Shown: positions 16,392 to 26,022, numbered from the stretch's first letter. The stretch is DNA of 64,000 bases from Candidatus Enterococcus myersii (GCF_017316025.1 NZ_JAFLVT010000013.1:72325-136324); one strand, 5' to 3'. Translations and numbers: made by a program. Notes: generated by a model from the sequence alone, not told the origin.

Positions 16392-17744
16392 ATGGCGCAG
16401 GAGTATTTAACAGTCACAGCATTAACCAAGTATTTGAAACGTAAATTTGATGCAGATCCGTATTTGGAAAAAGTGTACTTGACTGGTGAAATCTCAAATT
16501 TTCGCTTGCGACCTAATCATCAATATTTCTCATTAAAAGATGATGGAGCTAAAATTTCTGCGGTAATGTTTAAAGGCGCGTTTAGTAAACTAAAATTTCA
16601 GCCAGAAGAAGGAATGAAGGTTTTTATTGTCGGGCGTATTTCCCTTTATGAAGCAAGTGGAAATTATCAAATTTATGTTGAACAAATGGAACCTGATGGC
16701 GTCGGAGCTTTGTATCAAGCTTATGAACAATTAAAGGCAAAGCTGGAAAAAGAGGGCCTGTTTTTAGCGCCAAAGAAAGCTTTACCCAAATATCCTAAAA
16801 AAATTGCCGTTTTAACCAGTCCTAGTGGAGCCGTCATTCGTGATATTATGACGACTGTGAAAAGACGGTATCCGATTGCTGAGATTACGTTGTTTCCAAC
16901 CGTGGTACAAGGAGATAAAGCAGCCGGAGATGTCGTAGCTAATATTGAACGTGTAGAAGCCAGTGGAGATTTTGATACGATGATTATTGGCCGCGGGGGT
17001 GGCTCGATTGAGGATTTGTGGCCATTCAATGAAGAAAAAGTTGCACGGGCAATTTTTGCAGCTAAAACGCCGATTATTTCTTCGGTGGGACATGAAACAG
17101 ATACAACGATTGCCGATTTAGTAGCGGATGTGAGAGCGGCAACACCGACTGCCGCAGCCGAATTGGCGGTACCGGTGTTAAGTGATGAGATTTTAAAAAT
17201 TAAAGAACGACAAACGCGACTAGAACAAGCCTTTATGCATCAACTAGCCTTGAAAAAGGAACGTTATGAACGTCTAAGTGCTTCGTATGTCTTGCGCCAG
17301 CCGGAACGATTGTATGAAGCTCAAGCGATTAAATTGGATCAGTTGACACAACGACTGCTGCAAAGTACGCAAAATCGTCTTTTTGAAGAAGAAAAAAAAG
17401 TTATGCAACTAGATCATAATTTGCGTCAATTTAATCCTAAAAATAAAGTAAATGAATTAATGCAACAACAAAACTATTTACAAGAACGTTTAGAAAAAAG
17501 TATTTATCACTTGTTACAACAAAAGCAACAAGTGTTTCAAAATACAGTGCAGTCTTTGGATTTATTAAGCCCGCTAAAAATTATGGGACGAGGCTATAGT
17601 TATACTACTAAAGACGATAGTGTGATTAAAAGTGTTACAGAAATTGTAGTGGACGATACATTAGTTGTTCACTATCAAGATGGTCTGGCCACAGCAAAAG
17701 TTAAAAGCATTGCTGAGACAGACAATAAGAAGATAAGCGAGTAA
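16392..17744 (+). CDS. xseA: Exodeoxyribonuclease VII large subunit
   Basis: A 450-residue XseA with an N-terminal OB fold (about 1-105) binding single-stranded DNA, the catalytic domain (IIGRGGGSIEDLWPFN and SSVGHETDTTIADLVAD) and a long C-terminal coiled coil (about 270-400) that carries XseB subunits. The enzyme degrades single-stranded DNA from both ends. It abuts folD without a gap. Confidence 0.96.
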   Translation: MAQEYLTVTALTKYLKRKFDADPYLEKVYLTGEISNFRLRPNHQYFSLKDDGAKISAVMFKGAFSKLKFQPEEGMKVFIVGRISLYEASGNYQIYVEQMEPDGVGALYQAYEQLKAKLEKEGLFLAPKKALPKYPKKIAVLTSPSGAVIRDIMTTVKRRYPIAEITLFPTVVQGDKAAGDVVANIERVEASGDFDTMIIGRGGGSIEDLWPFNEEKVARAIFAAKTPIISSVGHETDTTIADLVADVRAATPTAAAELAVPVLSDEILKIKERQTRLEQAFMHQLALKKERYERLSASYVLRQPERLYEAQAIKLDQLTQRLLQSTQNRLFEEEKKVMQLDHNLRQFNPKNKVNELMQQQNYLQERLEKSIYHLLQQKQQVFQNTVQSLDLLSPLKIMGRGYSYTTKDDSVIKSVTEIVVDDTLVVHYQDGLATAKVKSIAETDNKKISE

Positions 17745-17795
17745 ACTAAAAAAAGCTTGAATGTTAAAGCAGCGTCTTTATAAATGGAGGAAATA

Positions 17796-18017
17796 ATGGC
17801 TAAACAAACATTTGAAGAATCATTGCAAGAATTAGAAGTTATTGTAAAGCAGCTAGAACAAGGAGATGTTCCTTTGGAAGAAGCTTTGACTGCTTTTAAA
17901 AAAGGGATTACATTGAGCAAGCAATGTCAAGAAACTTTAACCAAAGCCGAAGATGCACTAACAAAGATTATGCAAGAAAACGGTGAGACTGTTGTATTTG
18001 AAGAGGAAGAAAAATGA
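17796..18017 (+). CDS. xseB: Exodeoxyribonuclease VII small subunit
   Basis: A 73-residue helical XseB ([31 protein letters not shown]) that packs on the XseA coiled coil. ATG 17796 follows TGGAGG; an ATG at 17784 overlaps that site. Its stop overlaps the ispA start by four bases (ATGA). Confidence 0.96.
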   Translation: MAKQTFEESLQELEVIVKQLEQGDVPLEEALTAFKKGITLSKQCQETLTKAEDALTKIMQENGETVVFEEEEK

Positions 18018-18910
18018 GTTTATTAACGACTTTTAAAAACAATCAGCTCCCATTGGTTGAAGCTGAAATGCGCAATTTTCTAAGGCAGCAGACAACAGAT
18101 GAAACACTCCTTAAAAGTATGCTCTATTCAATTGATGCTGGGGGCAAAAGAATACGCCCGCTATTATTATTAGCCACGATTGCCGGTTTTGAAAAAGAAA
18201 TTGATTTAGGTGCCTATCAGGTAAGTGCAGCACTAGAGTTGATTCACACCTACTCGTTAATTCATGACGATTTACCGGCGATGGATAATGATCAACTGCG
18301 GCGCGGTTTACCAACAAACCACATGAAATTTGGTGCCGGAATGGCGACTTTAGCAGGTGATGGGCTTTTGACTGAAGCATTTCACCTTTTAAGTCGAGCT
18401 GATTTAGACGGTGAATTGCGTTTATTATTAGTTCAAAATCTAGCCAAAGCTAGCGGCAGTTTTGGGATGGTTGCTGGTCAAGCGGCAGATGTGCAAGCCG
18501 AAGGAAAGCTATTAAATTTACAAGAAATGGCTTATATACACCAACGCAAAACAGGGGCCTTGTTTACGTTTGCTTTGACAGCTGGAGGTTTGTTGGCTCA
18601 ACAAGAGGAAAGTGTCATCGCCTTATTAGCTATTTTAGCGGAGCATTTAGGACTAGCTTTTCAAATTCGCGATGATTTATTAGACGTAACTGCGACTACT
18701 GCCCAATTAGGTAAAAATGTCGGTCATGATGCCGCGTTAAATAAAAGTACCTATCCAGCTTTACTGGGGGTAGAAAAAAGCTATCAATTATTAGCAGCTG
18801 AATTAGCAGCATCCAAAGAATCTCTTAAAAAATTACAGGAAATTTCACTGGTGAAACCAGAGTTGTTGCTTATGTTAACAGAAGAATTAACCTTGGAGGC
18901 GAAGTTGTAA
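18014..18910 (+). CDS. ispA: Farnesyl diphosphate synthase (polyprenyl synthase)
   Basis: A 298-residue trans-prenyl synthase making farnesyl diphosphate from isopentenyl and dimethylallyl diphosphate, the precursor for undecaprenyl phosphate used by the mraY, murG and tagO products encoded nearby. The first Asp-rich motif is [10 protein letters not shown], the second QIRDDLLDV, and GGKRIRPLL binds substrate. The ATGA overlap couples it to xseB. Confidence 0.94.
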   Translation: MSLLTTFKNNQLPLVEAEMRNFLRQQTTDETLLKSMLYSIDAGGKRIRPLLLLATIAGFEKEIDLGAYQVSAALELIHTYSLIHDDLPAMDNDQLRRGLPTNHMKFGAGMATLAGDGLLTEAFHLLSRADLDGELRLLLVQNLAKASGSFGMVAGQAADVQAEGKLLNLQEMAYIHQRKTGALFTFALTAGGLLAQQEESVIALLAILAEHLGLAFQIRDDLLDVTATTAQLGKNVGHDAALNKSTYPALLGVEKSYQLLAAELAASKESLKKLQEISLVKPELLLMLTEELTLEAKL

Positions 18911-18911
18911 G

Positions 18912-19727
18912 ATGAAAAAAGAACGTGTAGATGTTTTAGCACACCAACAAGGTTTATTTGAAACCAGAGAGCAAGCTAAAAGAGGTGTGATGGCAGGGTT
19001 AGTCTACTTAGCTAAAAATAGCGAACGCTTGGATAAACCCGGTGAAAAGATTGCAGAAGATGCCCTATTAGAACTAAAAGGCGCCAAATTACCCTATGTT
19101 TCTCGCGGCGGTTTAAAATTAGAAAAAGCTTTACAAGTTTTTGATTTGACGATGCAAGATAAAGTTTTGTTAGATATCGGCGCTTCTACAGGTGGCTTTA
19201 CTGATGTGGCGTTGCAAAATGGTGCGAAGTTAAGCTATGCATTAGATGTCGGCTATAATCAATTGGCATGGAAACTACGCCAAGATTCTCGGGTAGTCGT
19301 GATGGAACGTACGAATTTTCGTTATAGTAAACCGGATGATTTTATCAATGGCTTGCCACAAATTGCCACAATTGATGTCTCCTTTATTTCACTAAGTTTA
19401 ATTTTACCCCCGTTAGCTAAAATTCTAGTGGACAACGGAGATGTCATGGCCCTTATCAAGCCTCAATTTGAAGCTGGAAAAGAAGCAGTAGGAAAACACG
19501 GAATTGTAAGAGATCCTAAGGTCCATCAAGCGGTATTGGAAAAGACGCTAAAAATGGCAGTAGCCAGCGGATTTTCTGTGGTTGGGCTAGACTATTCACC
19601 AATTAAAGGTGGCGAAGGAAACATTGAGTTTATCACCCACCTGAAAAAAAGTGAAGTTCCAGTGCTGGCTTCAGATATTGTCATTTCCGATGTGGTGGAT
19701 AAAGCCCATCTGCAATTAAAACAATGA
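18912..19727 (+). CDS. tlyA: TlyA family rRNA 2'-O-methyltransferase
   Basis: A 271-residue protein with an N-terminal S4 RNA-binding domain (RVDVLAHQQGLFETREQA) and a FtsJ-like methyltransferase domain (LLDIGASTGGFTDVAL binds SAM). TlyA proteins methylate ribosomal RNA and were once called haemolysins. GGAGGCG inside the ispA end is its ribosome site, so the two genes are coupled. Confidence 0.93.
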   Translation: MKKERVDVLAHQQGLFETREQAKRGVMAGLVYLAKNSERLDKPGEKIAEDALLELKGAKLPYVSRGGLKLEKALQVFDLTMQDKVLLDIGASTGGFTDVALQNGAKLSYALDVGYNQLAWKLRQDSRVVVMERTNFRYSKPDDFINGLPQIATIDVSFISLSLILPPLAKILVDNGDVMALIKPQFEAGKEAVGKHGIVRDPKVHQAVLEKTLKMAVASGFSVVGLDYSPIKGGEGNIEFITHLKKSEVPVLASDIVISDVVDKAHLQLKQ

Positions 19728-19743
19728 AAGTTTTAGCTCCATC

Positions 19744-19840
19744 ATCCAAATAGTAATTGTATTTTAATTTTACAACGTTTCTCCTTGTGCTAAAGCGTTG
19801 TGAAAATAGCTAAAGTACAGCTACTATTTGGATTTTTTTT
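19744..19840 (+). terminator. Large nested terminator after tlyA
   Basis: An outer stem ATCCAAATAGTA (19744-19755) with TACTATTTGGAT (19822-19833) is perfect over 12 pairs and runs into eight T. Inside it ATTTTACAACG (19767-19777) pairs with CGTTGTGAAAAT (19796-19807) with a single bulge. The two-storey structure is unusually long for a plain terminator. Confidence 0.8.
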
Positions 19841-20008
19841 ATTTTTAAGGAAAGTAACAGGGCAATTTTAGTTTTACTCCTACCTTTATTTATACGCAAA
19901 AATACGTTATTATTAATAAGAATTCAAAGTAAAATAATTTTTAGAAAAAGGCGTGTGAATTGATTTATTTGATTTACTGCGGCTTTATTTTATGTGAAGG
20001 AGCAAGCT

Positions 20009-20458
20009 ATGAGAAAGAAAGAGCGTCATCGTTTGATTACCCGCTTGTTAACAGAAAAGAATATCCAAAAACAAGAAGACTTTGTTGATTTGTTAAAAAG
20101 TCGCGGTGTTGTGGTTACACAAGCAACGATTTCTCGTGATATAAAAGAATTAAAATTAATCAAAGTGCCATCCCAAGAAGGTGGCTATCGTTATAGTCTA
20201 CCAGCTGAAACAGCAGAAGATGTAGGCGCCAAATTAGAAAAAATGTTAAAAGACGCCTTTGTTTCTGTCGATCAGATGGAAAAATTTGTGGTGTTAAAAA
20301 CATTACCCGGAAACGCGTCTGCTATCGCCAATTTAATTGAAAAAAGATTTCAAGATAATCTTTTTTCGGTGTTAAATGATGATGATACCGTTTTAATGAT
20401 TACCCGGACGGAAACGGCAGCGCAAGATTTACGTCGGGAATTTTTACGCTTTTTATAA
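20009..20458 (+). CDS. argR: Arginine repressor family regulator
   Basis: A 149-residue ArgR/AhrC-type regulator. The N-terminal winged helix contains TQATISRDIKELKLIK; the C-terminal oligomerisation and arginine-binding domain includes TLPGNASAIANLIEKR and ends with DDTVLMITRT. ATG 20009 is six bases after AAGGAG; a GTG at 19994 overlaps that site. It sits in the conserved tlyA-argR-recN order. Lactic acid bacteria often have more than one ArgR paralogue, so which branch it controls is open. Confidence 0.94.
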   Translation: MRKKERHRLITRLLTEKNIQKQEDFVDLLKSRGVVVTQATISRDIKELKLIKVPSQEGGYRYSLPAETAEDVGAKLEKMLKDAFVSVDQMEKFVVLKTLPGNASAIANLIEKRFQDNLFSVLNDDDTVLMITRTETAAQDLRREFLRFL

Positions 20459-20476
20459 AAGCAGGAGTTGAGGCAG

Positions 20477-22153
20477 ATGTTAGTAGAATTAGCGATTAAA
20501 AATTTTGCCATTATTTCCAGCCTACGACTGCAGTTTCATGAAGGAATGACTGCCTTAACAGGGGAAACAGGAGCAGGTAAGTCGATTATTATTGATGCGA
20601 TGGGCCTTTTGTGTGGTAGTCGTGGATCGAGTGATTATATTCGTGAAGGCAGCAGTAAATGTAGTCTAGAAGGCTTATTTGAATTGCCTAAAGACAGTCA
20701 ATTTAGTGAACTATTACAAGAATTAGGCATTGAAACAGAAGAGGAATTATTAATAGTGCAGCGGGACATTAGCCAAAGTGGTAAAAATATTTGTCGCGTG
20801 AACGGGCGCACATTGACGTTGGCTAATTTGCGCCGGATTGGGGCTTTTTTAGTTGACATTCAAGGGCAAAATGAACATCAAGAACTTTTGCAGCCGGAAC
20901 GTCATTTGCATTTATTGGATCAATTCGGTGGTAAAAAATTTCATGGGTTATTGGAAAAGTATCAACGAGCCTATGAAAAATTTACCCATTTGAACCAGCA
21001 GATGCGTAAAATTCAAGCCAATGAACAGTCCTATGTACAAAGAGTGGATATGCTGCATTTTCAGCAAGATGAAATTGCCAGCGCAAATTTAGTACCAAAC
21101 GAAGAAGAAGAATTAGCAGAAGAACGAGCAAAATTGGGTAACTATCAAAAAATTGTCGATAGTTTGGCCCAAAGTTATGCGCTTTTAACCAATGATGAAG
21201 CAAATAGTTTAGATGGAATCGGTGCAGCTTTAACGAGTATGCAAGATATTGCGCATTTGGATAGTGAATACGAAACAGTCAGTGAAAATTTACAATCTGC
21301 TTTTTATCTGTTACAAGATGCTGCTGGGGATATTTCCCGGCAATTGGATAGTTTATCCTTTGATGAAGGTCGCCTAGAAGAGGTTAACCAACGTTTGGAA
21401 TTAATTCGCCAATTAAAACGTAAATATGGTGAAACTATTTCAGAAATTTTAGTTTACTATGATGAAATAAAAAAGGAATTGGCAGAATCGGCTTTTTCTG
21501 AAGGTCAGTTGGAACAATTAGCAAAAGAGGTCAGTGCCCAAGAAGAAATTACTTGGCACTTAGCTGAAGAATTACACCAAGAGCGCAAAGAAATTGCTAG
21601 AAAACTTGCCAAAGCAATTGTAACCGAGTTAAAAGAACTCTATATGGAACACAGTCAATTTGAAGTACGGTTTAAAAATGGCAAAAAAGTACTCCATGAA
21701 AATGGGTTTGATGAAGTTGAATTCTATTTGACTACAAATCCGGGAGAACCGTTAAAACCATTAGTCAAAGTCGCGTCTGGTGGGGAATTATCGCGGATGT
21801 TGTTAGCATTAAAAACCATTTTTTCTCAAAGTCAGGGCATTACAAGTATTGTTTTTGATGAAGTTGATACTGGCGTGAGTGGCAGGGTCGCACAAGCTAT
21901 TGCCGAGAAAATCGCTAAAATTGCTGAAAACTCACAAGTTTTATGTATTACCCACTTGCCACAAGTGGCCGCTATTGCCGATTATCAATATTACATTAAA
22001 AAAGAAATTAGCCACGGACGGACCCAAACGATCGTCTCTGAATTAGCCCCGAATAAACGAGTGAATGAAATCGCCCGTATGTTAGCAGGTTCAGAAGTGA
22101 CAGATTTAACGCTAGAACACGCCAAAGAACTTTTAGCTATGGCAGGTCATTAA
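20477..22153 (+). CDS. recN: DNA repair protein RecN
   Basis: A 558-residue SMC-like ATPase for double-strand break repair. Walker A is GETGAGKSI near residue 30, followed by a central coiled coil, the signature VASGGELSRMLLALK and Walker B SIVFDEVDTGVSG. ATG 20477 follows GCAGGAG; an in-frame TTG at 20468 touches that site. It lies nine bases after argR ends, so they share a transcript. Confidence 0.96.
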   Translation: MLVELAIKNFAIISSLRLQFHEGMTALTGETGAGKSIIIDAMGLLCGSRGSSDYIREGSSKCSLEGLFELPKDSQFSELLQELGIETEEELLIVQRDISQSGKNICRVNGRTLTLANLRRIGAFLVDIQGQNEHQELLQPERHLHLLDQFGGKKFHGLLEKYQRAYEKFTHLNQQMRKIQANEQSYVQRVDMLHFQQDEIASANLVPNEEEELAEERAKLGNYQKIVDSLAQSYALLTNDEANSLDGIGAALTSMQDIAHLDSEYETVSENLQSAFYLLQDAAGDISRQLDSLSFDEGRLEEVNQRLELIRQLKRKYGETISEILVYYDEIKKELAESAFSEGQLEQLAKEVSAQEEITWHLAEELHQERKEIARKLAKAIVTELKELYMEHSQFEVRFKNGKKVLHENGFDEVEFYLTTNPGEPLKPLVKVASGGELSRMLLALKTIFSQSQGITSIVFDEVDTGVSGRVAQAIAEKIAKIAENSQVLCITHLPQVAAIADYQYYIKKEISHGRTQTIVSELAPNKRVNEIARMLAGSEVTDLTLEHAKELLAMAGH

Positions 22154-22238
22154 AGTGTAAAAAAACCGTGGAATGTAAATGTTTTTCTGTGATTAGGTTG
22201 AAATTAAAAAGTAAAACAGAATTACCACTAAGACAAAA

Positions 22239-22324
22239 AGACCATAAAATTCAAAAGATAGCGCTCAAACTTTTGGATTTTATGGTCTCTTTGTTTATAA
22301 CTGGACAATTTGTCTCCAGTTTTT
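22239..22324. terminator. Convergent terminator between recN and the DUF4044 gene
   Basis: AGACCATAAAATTCAAAAG (22239-22257) pairs with the segment 22270-22288 over 19 positions with one wobble. A T-rich stretch follows on both strands, so it can serve recN and the opposing small gene. A second hairpin, ACTGGA (22300-22305) with TCCAGT (22315-22320), is followed by TTTTG on the plus strand. Confidence 0.75.
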
Positions 22325-22343
22325 GTTTAATCAGTATTCATTT

Positions 22344-22460
22344 TTACATGACGCTTAAAATGGCAGTCAAAAAGACAGAACCAACCGTTAAAATTAGCAT
22401 CGTCCAGATGACGATTTTAGTTACTTTACTAAAAGTGCTGCTTGTTTTTTTTTCGTTCAT
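22344..22460 (-). CDS. DUF4044-like small membrane protein
   Basis: A 38-residue protein on the minus strand that reads MNEKKTSSTFSKVTKIVIW followed by a single hydrophobic helix. The Ser-Thr-Phe-x-Lys-Val-Thr-Lys opening and one helix match the DUF4044 family of tiny membrane proteins of lactic acid bacteria. AGGGTGG precedes the ATG at 22460 by seven bases. Its function is unknown. It lies 78 bases downstream of corA on the same strand, so the two may share a transcript. It is very short but has the right family shape. Confidence 0.78.
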   Translation of the reverse strand: MNEKKTSSTFSKVTKIVIWTMLILTVGSVFLTAILSVM

Positions 22461-22538
22461 AGAGGCCACCCTTACATAGATTCTTCTCTTGGAGTTTACT
22501 CTCTTTTGCGCCTTACTTCAAGTAAACTGGCAATAAAT

Positions 22539-23492
22539 TCACAAAAGATTCTTCTTTTTTAAATATTTAATTGCTAAATAGCAAAGAAGGATCGTAGCGC
22601 CAGTAATCAGTAAAAAAGCATTATCCGATTCGGCAAAAGGCAGTTTTACATTCATGCCATAGATACCACCTATAATAGTAGGAATTGTTAAAACGATCGT
22701 TAGAGAAGTCAAAATTTTCATCACGATATTCAAGTTGTTTGAAACAATGGCTGAAAAAGTTTCATTCATTTGACTGACGAGTTGTAAATTGATTTTAGCA
22801 GAGGTCATGGACTGCTTTGTTTCAACTAATATATCATGGAGATGATTATGATAAGCATGATGATCTTGAAACTCGGTTGTGCTGGCTAATTTAGTTAAGG
22901 TTTTAAAATTAGCTTTTGTAGCGGCTTCAAACAAAACCAGACTTTTTTGAATATCCATAAGTTGATAGAGATGTTTATTTTCGGTGGAAACTTGGATTTG
23001 GCCTTCTAATTTGTCGACTTGCCGTTTTAAATCAGCCAGATTTTGATTATACGTTAATGCCAAATGCCATAAAATTTGTAAAACCAAGTTTAACTTGCTG
23101 CTCATATCATTTTTAGGTAACGGTTTTTCCAAAATAGCTTTAAAAAAAGGCATATGATAGTTGCAGACGGTAATCAGTTTTTTGTCAGGGGTGATAATTA
23201 AGGCTAAAGGGTAAGTATTAAATTGCAAATAACCACTAGGACTTGTTGAAACATAAGGAAACTGTAATAATAGCAACGCAGGAATTAAAAAGTTTTCTTG
23301 GTTAAGGCCTTCAGCACGCGCATTTTCTGCATCGTCTAAGACACTGGTTAAGTAATCTTTTGGCAATTCGTATTTTTTTGAAAGATGTTCGATTTCTTCA
23401 TTGGTTGGTTTTTCAACATGAAGCCAAAGAGACTCTTTAATATCTTCTGTTACATTCAATTGATTATCTTTAAGAAAATAATGCGTAATCAT
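22539..23492 (-). CDS. corA: CorA family divalent cation transporter
   Basis: A 317-residue CorA-type magnesium/cobalt channel. A long cytoplasmic domain is followed by two C-terminal membrane helices with the GMN signature in YGMNVKLPF and a basic end (KYLKKKNLL). ATG 23492 (minus strand) follows AAAGGATG; a further upstream ATG lacks a site. An exact TATAAT -10 lies at 23515-23520 on the minus strand. The channel would carry Mg2+; specificity is not certain from sequence. Confidence 0.93.
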   Translation of the reverse strand: MITHYFLKDNQLNVTEDIKESLWLHVEKPTNEEIEHLSKKYELPKDYLTSVLDDAENARAEGLNQENFLIPALLLLQFPYVSTSPSGYLQFNTYPLALIITPDKKLITVCNYHMPFFKAILEKPLPKNDMSSKLNLVLQILWHLALTYNQNLADLKRQVDKLEGQIQVSTENKHLYQLMDIQKSLVLFEAATKANFKTLTKLASTTEFQDHHAYHNHLHDILVETKQSMTSAKINLQLVSQMNETFSAIVSNNLNIVMKILTSLTIVLTIPTIIGGIYGMNVKLPFAESDNAFLLITGATILLCYLAIKYLKKKNLL

Positions 23493-23514
23493 GTAGTCAC
23501 ATCCTTTATGAAAC

Positions 23515-23520
23515 ATTATA
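23515..23520 (-). promoter_or_regulatory. -10 element of corA
   Basis: The minus strand reads TATTATAATG, a perfect TATAAT. The region expected for the -35 is A/T-rich without a good TTGACA match. It gives a leader of only about 20 bases before the corA start. Confidence 0.45.
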
Positions 23521-23665
23521 ATAGAAAAACGGTGTGATTTCTTTTGAAAGGGTATGAAAACTTAAGAAAAACTTAGGTGACTACAAGAACTTTTAAAAGA
23601 ACTGTTACACGGATGTAAAGAAAATCAAGTATAGTTACCCTAGCGGTATGGAGAGGAAATGAAAA

Positions 23666-24034
23666 ATGGAAAAGTTTACACCGTTATTAGCATTTTGGTA
23701 CATTTTTCCGGTAATCGTTTTGGTTGCCTGTAACTTTTTGGTTACGACCTTTGCTTTAACGAAACGTTTCAAAATCAAAGCACCAGACTTGGCTGTTCCT
23801 TTTCTTTTTTTGGGAATCAACCAAGTATCACAAGCTACTTTTGCTTTTTCAGCATTACCGTATTTTATTATTGGTATGTTGGTTTTAGGGATTGGCTTGG
23901 CAATTTTCCACGCTTATTTTTATGGTGAACTGTCTTACGGACGTTACTTGAAAATGTTTTGGCGCTTGGTTTTTCTGTTAACAATGGTATTTTATATTTT
24001 TGTTATTGTGCTTAGCATCCTGCATTTTGTCTGA
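23666..24034 (+). CDS. DUF3397 family membrane protein
   Basis: A 122-residue protein with four hydrophobic helices (roughly residues 9-31, 42-58, 65-85 and 98-121), matching the DUF3397 family found upstream of mraZ in enterococci and lactobacilli. The stretch KIKAPDLAVPFLFLGI is typical. ATG 23666 follows GAGAGGAAA. Its function is unknown; conserved position ahead of the division cluster hints at an envelope role, which is inference. Confidence 0.85.
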   Translation: MEKFTPLLAFWYIFPVIVLVACNFLVTTFALTKRFKIKAPDLAVPFLFLGINQVSQATFAFSALPYFIIGMLVLGIGLAIFHAYFYGELSYGRYLKMFWRLVFLLTMVFYIFVIVLSILHFV

Positions 24035-24133
24035 TTTTCTAGCATTCAAAAGTGAAATGAATTTGTTATTGATTCTGTTGTCTTTCTTGGTGAATAAAAG
24101 TCAAAAAACTTCTCTGATTAGTATACATAATTG

Positions 24134-24161
24134 GTGGTAGAAAGTGGGGGATTGTGGTAGA
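24134..24161 (+). promoter_or_regulatory. MraZ operator repeats
   Basis: Three direct repeats, GTGGTAG (24134-24140), GTGGGGG (24144-24150) and GTGGTAG (24154-24160), start exactly ten bases apart. MraZ is known to bind TGGGN boxes at ten-base spacing in its own promoter, so this is very likely the autoregulatory operator of the division cluster. Confidence 0.8.
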
Positions 24162-24197
24162 CTGTGTATATCAAGTGGTGACAGGGGGGCTTTTTCG

Positions 24198-24629
24198 ATG
24201 TTTATGGGGGAATTTCAGCATTCAATCGATGCAAAAGGTCGTTTAATCGTCCCCGCGAAATTACGAGAAAAACTCGGCGAAAAGTTCATTGTCACAAGAG
24301 GACTTGATGGCTGTCTATTTGGTTATCCGATAGCAGAATGGGAAAAATTAGAAGAAAAGCTAAATGAAATGCCATTGGCTAAAAAAGATGCCCGTACCTT
24401 TGTCCGTTTTTTCTACTCTGCAGCAACTGAGTGTGAGATTGACAAACAAGGTCGGATTAATATTCCCCAGACTTTACGAAAACACGCCAGTTTGACGAAA
24501 AATTGTGTGATTACCGGCGTTAGTAACCGTATTGAAATTTGGGATGAAGCAAAATGGCAGGCTTTCTCAGAAGAAGCCGAAGAGAATTTTGACGAAATTG
24601 CCGAAACAATGATTGATTTTGGCTTATAG
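24198..24629 (+). CDS. mraZ: Transcriptional regulator MraZ
   Basis: A 143-residue MraZ with two AbrB-like halves; [16 protein letters not shown] and [16 protein letters not shown] are the paired DxxGR motifs. It autoregulates the division and cell wall cluster. ATG 24198 is eight bases after AGGGGGG and gives the family-standard [14 protein letters not shown] start; upstream in-frame starts would extend through the operator. Confidence 0.96.
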   Translation: MFMGEFQHSIDAKGRLIVPAKLREKLGEKFIVTRGLDGCLFGYPIAEWEKLEEKLNEMPLAKKDARTFVRFFYSAATECEIDKQGRINIPQTLRKHASLTKNCVITGVSNRIEIWDEAKWQAFSEEAEENFDEIAETMIDFGL

Positions 24630-24643
24630 AAAGAGGAACTTAA

Positions 24644-25597
24644 ATGGCGGAGTCGTTTCAACATTACACCGTGATGCTTAAAGAAACAGTCGATGGACTA
24701 AATATTAAACCAGACGGTATTTATGTTGATTGTACCTTAGGCGGAGCCGGTCATAGTCAATATTTATTATCCCAATTGAATGAAAAAGGTCATCTTTATG
24801 CCTTTGATCAAGATCAAAAAGCAATTGATCATGCAAAAGATTTTTTAAAAGACGCGATTGCAGCTGGAAAAGTAACCTTTATAAAAAGTAATTTCCGCAA
24901 TTTAGCTGCCGCATTAAAAGAGCAAGGAATAAATCAAGTTGATGGAGTTTTATATGACTTAGGTGTTTCATCGCCACAACTTGATGAAGCGAGTCGAGGC
25001 TTTAGTTACCATCAAGATGCGCCTTTAGATATGCGGATGGATCAAACGGCAGATTTTTCTGCTTATGATTTAGTTAATACTTATGATTATCATGAGTTAG
25101 TCAAAATCTTTTATCGCTACGGCGAGGAAAAATTTTCTAAACAAGTGGCCCGTAAAATCGAACGCGCACGTCAAATTGCACCAATTGAAACTACCGGAGA
25201 ATTGGTGGATTTAATTAAAGAGGCGATTCCTGCACCGGCAAGACGTAAGGGTGGTCATCCAGCGAAACGAATTTTCCAAGCGATTCGCATTGCAGTCAAT
25301 GATGAGTTAGGTGCAATTGAAGAGTCTCTAGAACAAGCGATAGCACTTTTGAATGTTGGTGGTAGAGTGAGTGTGATTACCTTTCACTCGTTAGAAGATC
25401 GTTTGGTTAAAAATATTTTTAAAGAATACAGCAGTCCCAAAGATTTGCCACCAGGTTTACCAATCGTACCAGTGGAATATCAACCAGAATTAAAATTAAT
25501 TAATCGCAAACCAATTGTTGCAACTACAAAAGAGCTTGATGAAAACAATCGCTCCCGCAGTGCAAAATTGCGAATTGCTGAAAGAATTAAAGAATAA
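24644..25597 (+). CDS. rsmH: 16S rRNA m4C1402 methyltransferase RsmH
   Basis: A 317-residue SAM-dependent enzyme (formerly MraW) that N4-methylates C1402 of 16S r[19 protein letters not shown] begins the fold, [11 protein letters not shown] binds SAM, and [17 protein letters not shown] and [14 protein letters not shown] are hallmarks. It starts 14 bases after mraZ behind AAAGAGGAAC. Confidence 0.97.
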   Translation: MAESFQHYTVMLKETVDGLNIKPDGIYVDCTLGGAGHSQYLLSQLNEKGHLYAFDQDQKAIDHAKDFLKDAIAAGKVTFIKSNFRNLAAALKEQGINQVDGVLYDLGVSSPQLDEASRGFSYHQDAPLDMRMDQTADFSAYDLVNTYDYHELVKIFYRYGEEKFSKQVARKIERARQIAPIETTGELVDLIKEAIPAPARRKGGHPAKRIFQAIRIAVNDELGAIEESLEQAIALLNVGGRVSVITFHSLEDRLVKNIFKEYSSPKDLPPGLPIVPVEYQPELKLINRKPIVATTKELDENNRSRSAKLRIAERIKE

Positions 25598-25611
25598 AAA
25601 GGAGCGTCGAA

Positions 25612-26022
25612 ATGGCAGAAGCGAAACGTGAATATCACTACGATATGAATCAAGCAGCACCACAAATTGAACAACCAAATCCGTCAGCGAAACCATCGAC
25701 GCCACCTCGTCCTGAAATTATTCGCATCCCATCTTCACCCGCACGAAAATTAAAACGTATCAGTGGTTTGGAAAAAATTATCGGAATCTTTCTTTTGGCA
25801 GCAGTTATCGGATTAGCTGTTTTAACTGTCTATGTAAGGACTGATATCAGTCAACTAGAACGAGAAGTTTCCCAAATTGAAGCACAAACAACACAGCAAG
25901 CGGAAGAAAAAACGCGGCTAGAACAAGAAAAAAGCGAACTTTCGAAAACTGAGCGAATTAAAAAAATCGCAGAGAAAAAAGGACTTAAAATTAACGATGA
26001 TAATTTAAGGAAAGTGAAGTAA
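25612..26022 (+). CDS. ftsL: Cell division protein FtsL
   Basis: A 136-residue bitopic protein: cytoplasmic N-terminus rich in Pro (about 1-55), one membrane helix (IIGIFLLAAVIGLAVLTVYV) and an extracellular coiled coil (SQLEREVSQIEAQTTQQAEE). It complexes with DivIB and DivIC to activate septal synthesis. AAAAGGAGCG precedes the ATG, and its stop is directly followed by the pbp start. Confidence 0.9.
   Translation: MAEAKREYHYDMNQAAPQIEQPNPSAKPSTPPRPEIIRIPSSPARKLKRISGLEKIIGIFLLAAVIGLAVLTVYVRTDISQLEREVSQIEAQTTQQAEEKTRLEQEKSELSKTERIKKIAEKKGLKINDDNLRKVK

Noticed and set aside
22168-22479. 103-codon plus-strand frame after recN
   Set aside because: It covers the terminator hairpins and is antisense to the better-supported DUF4044-like gene.
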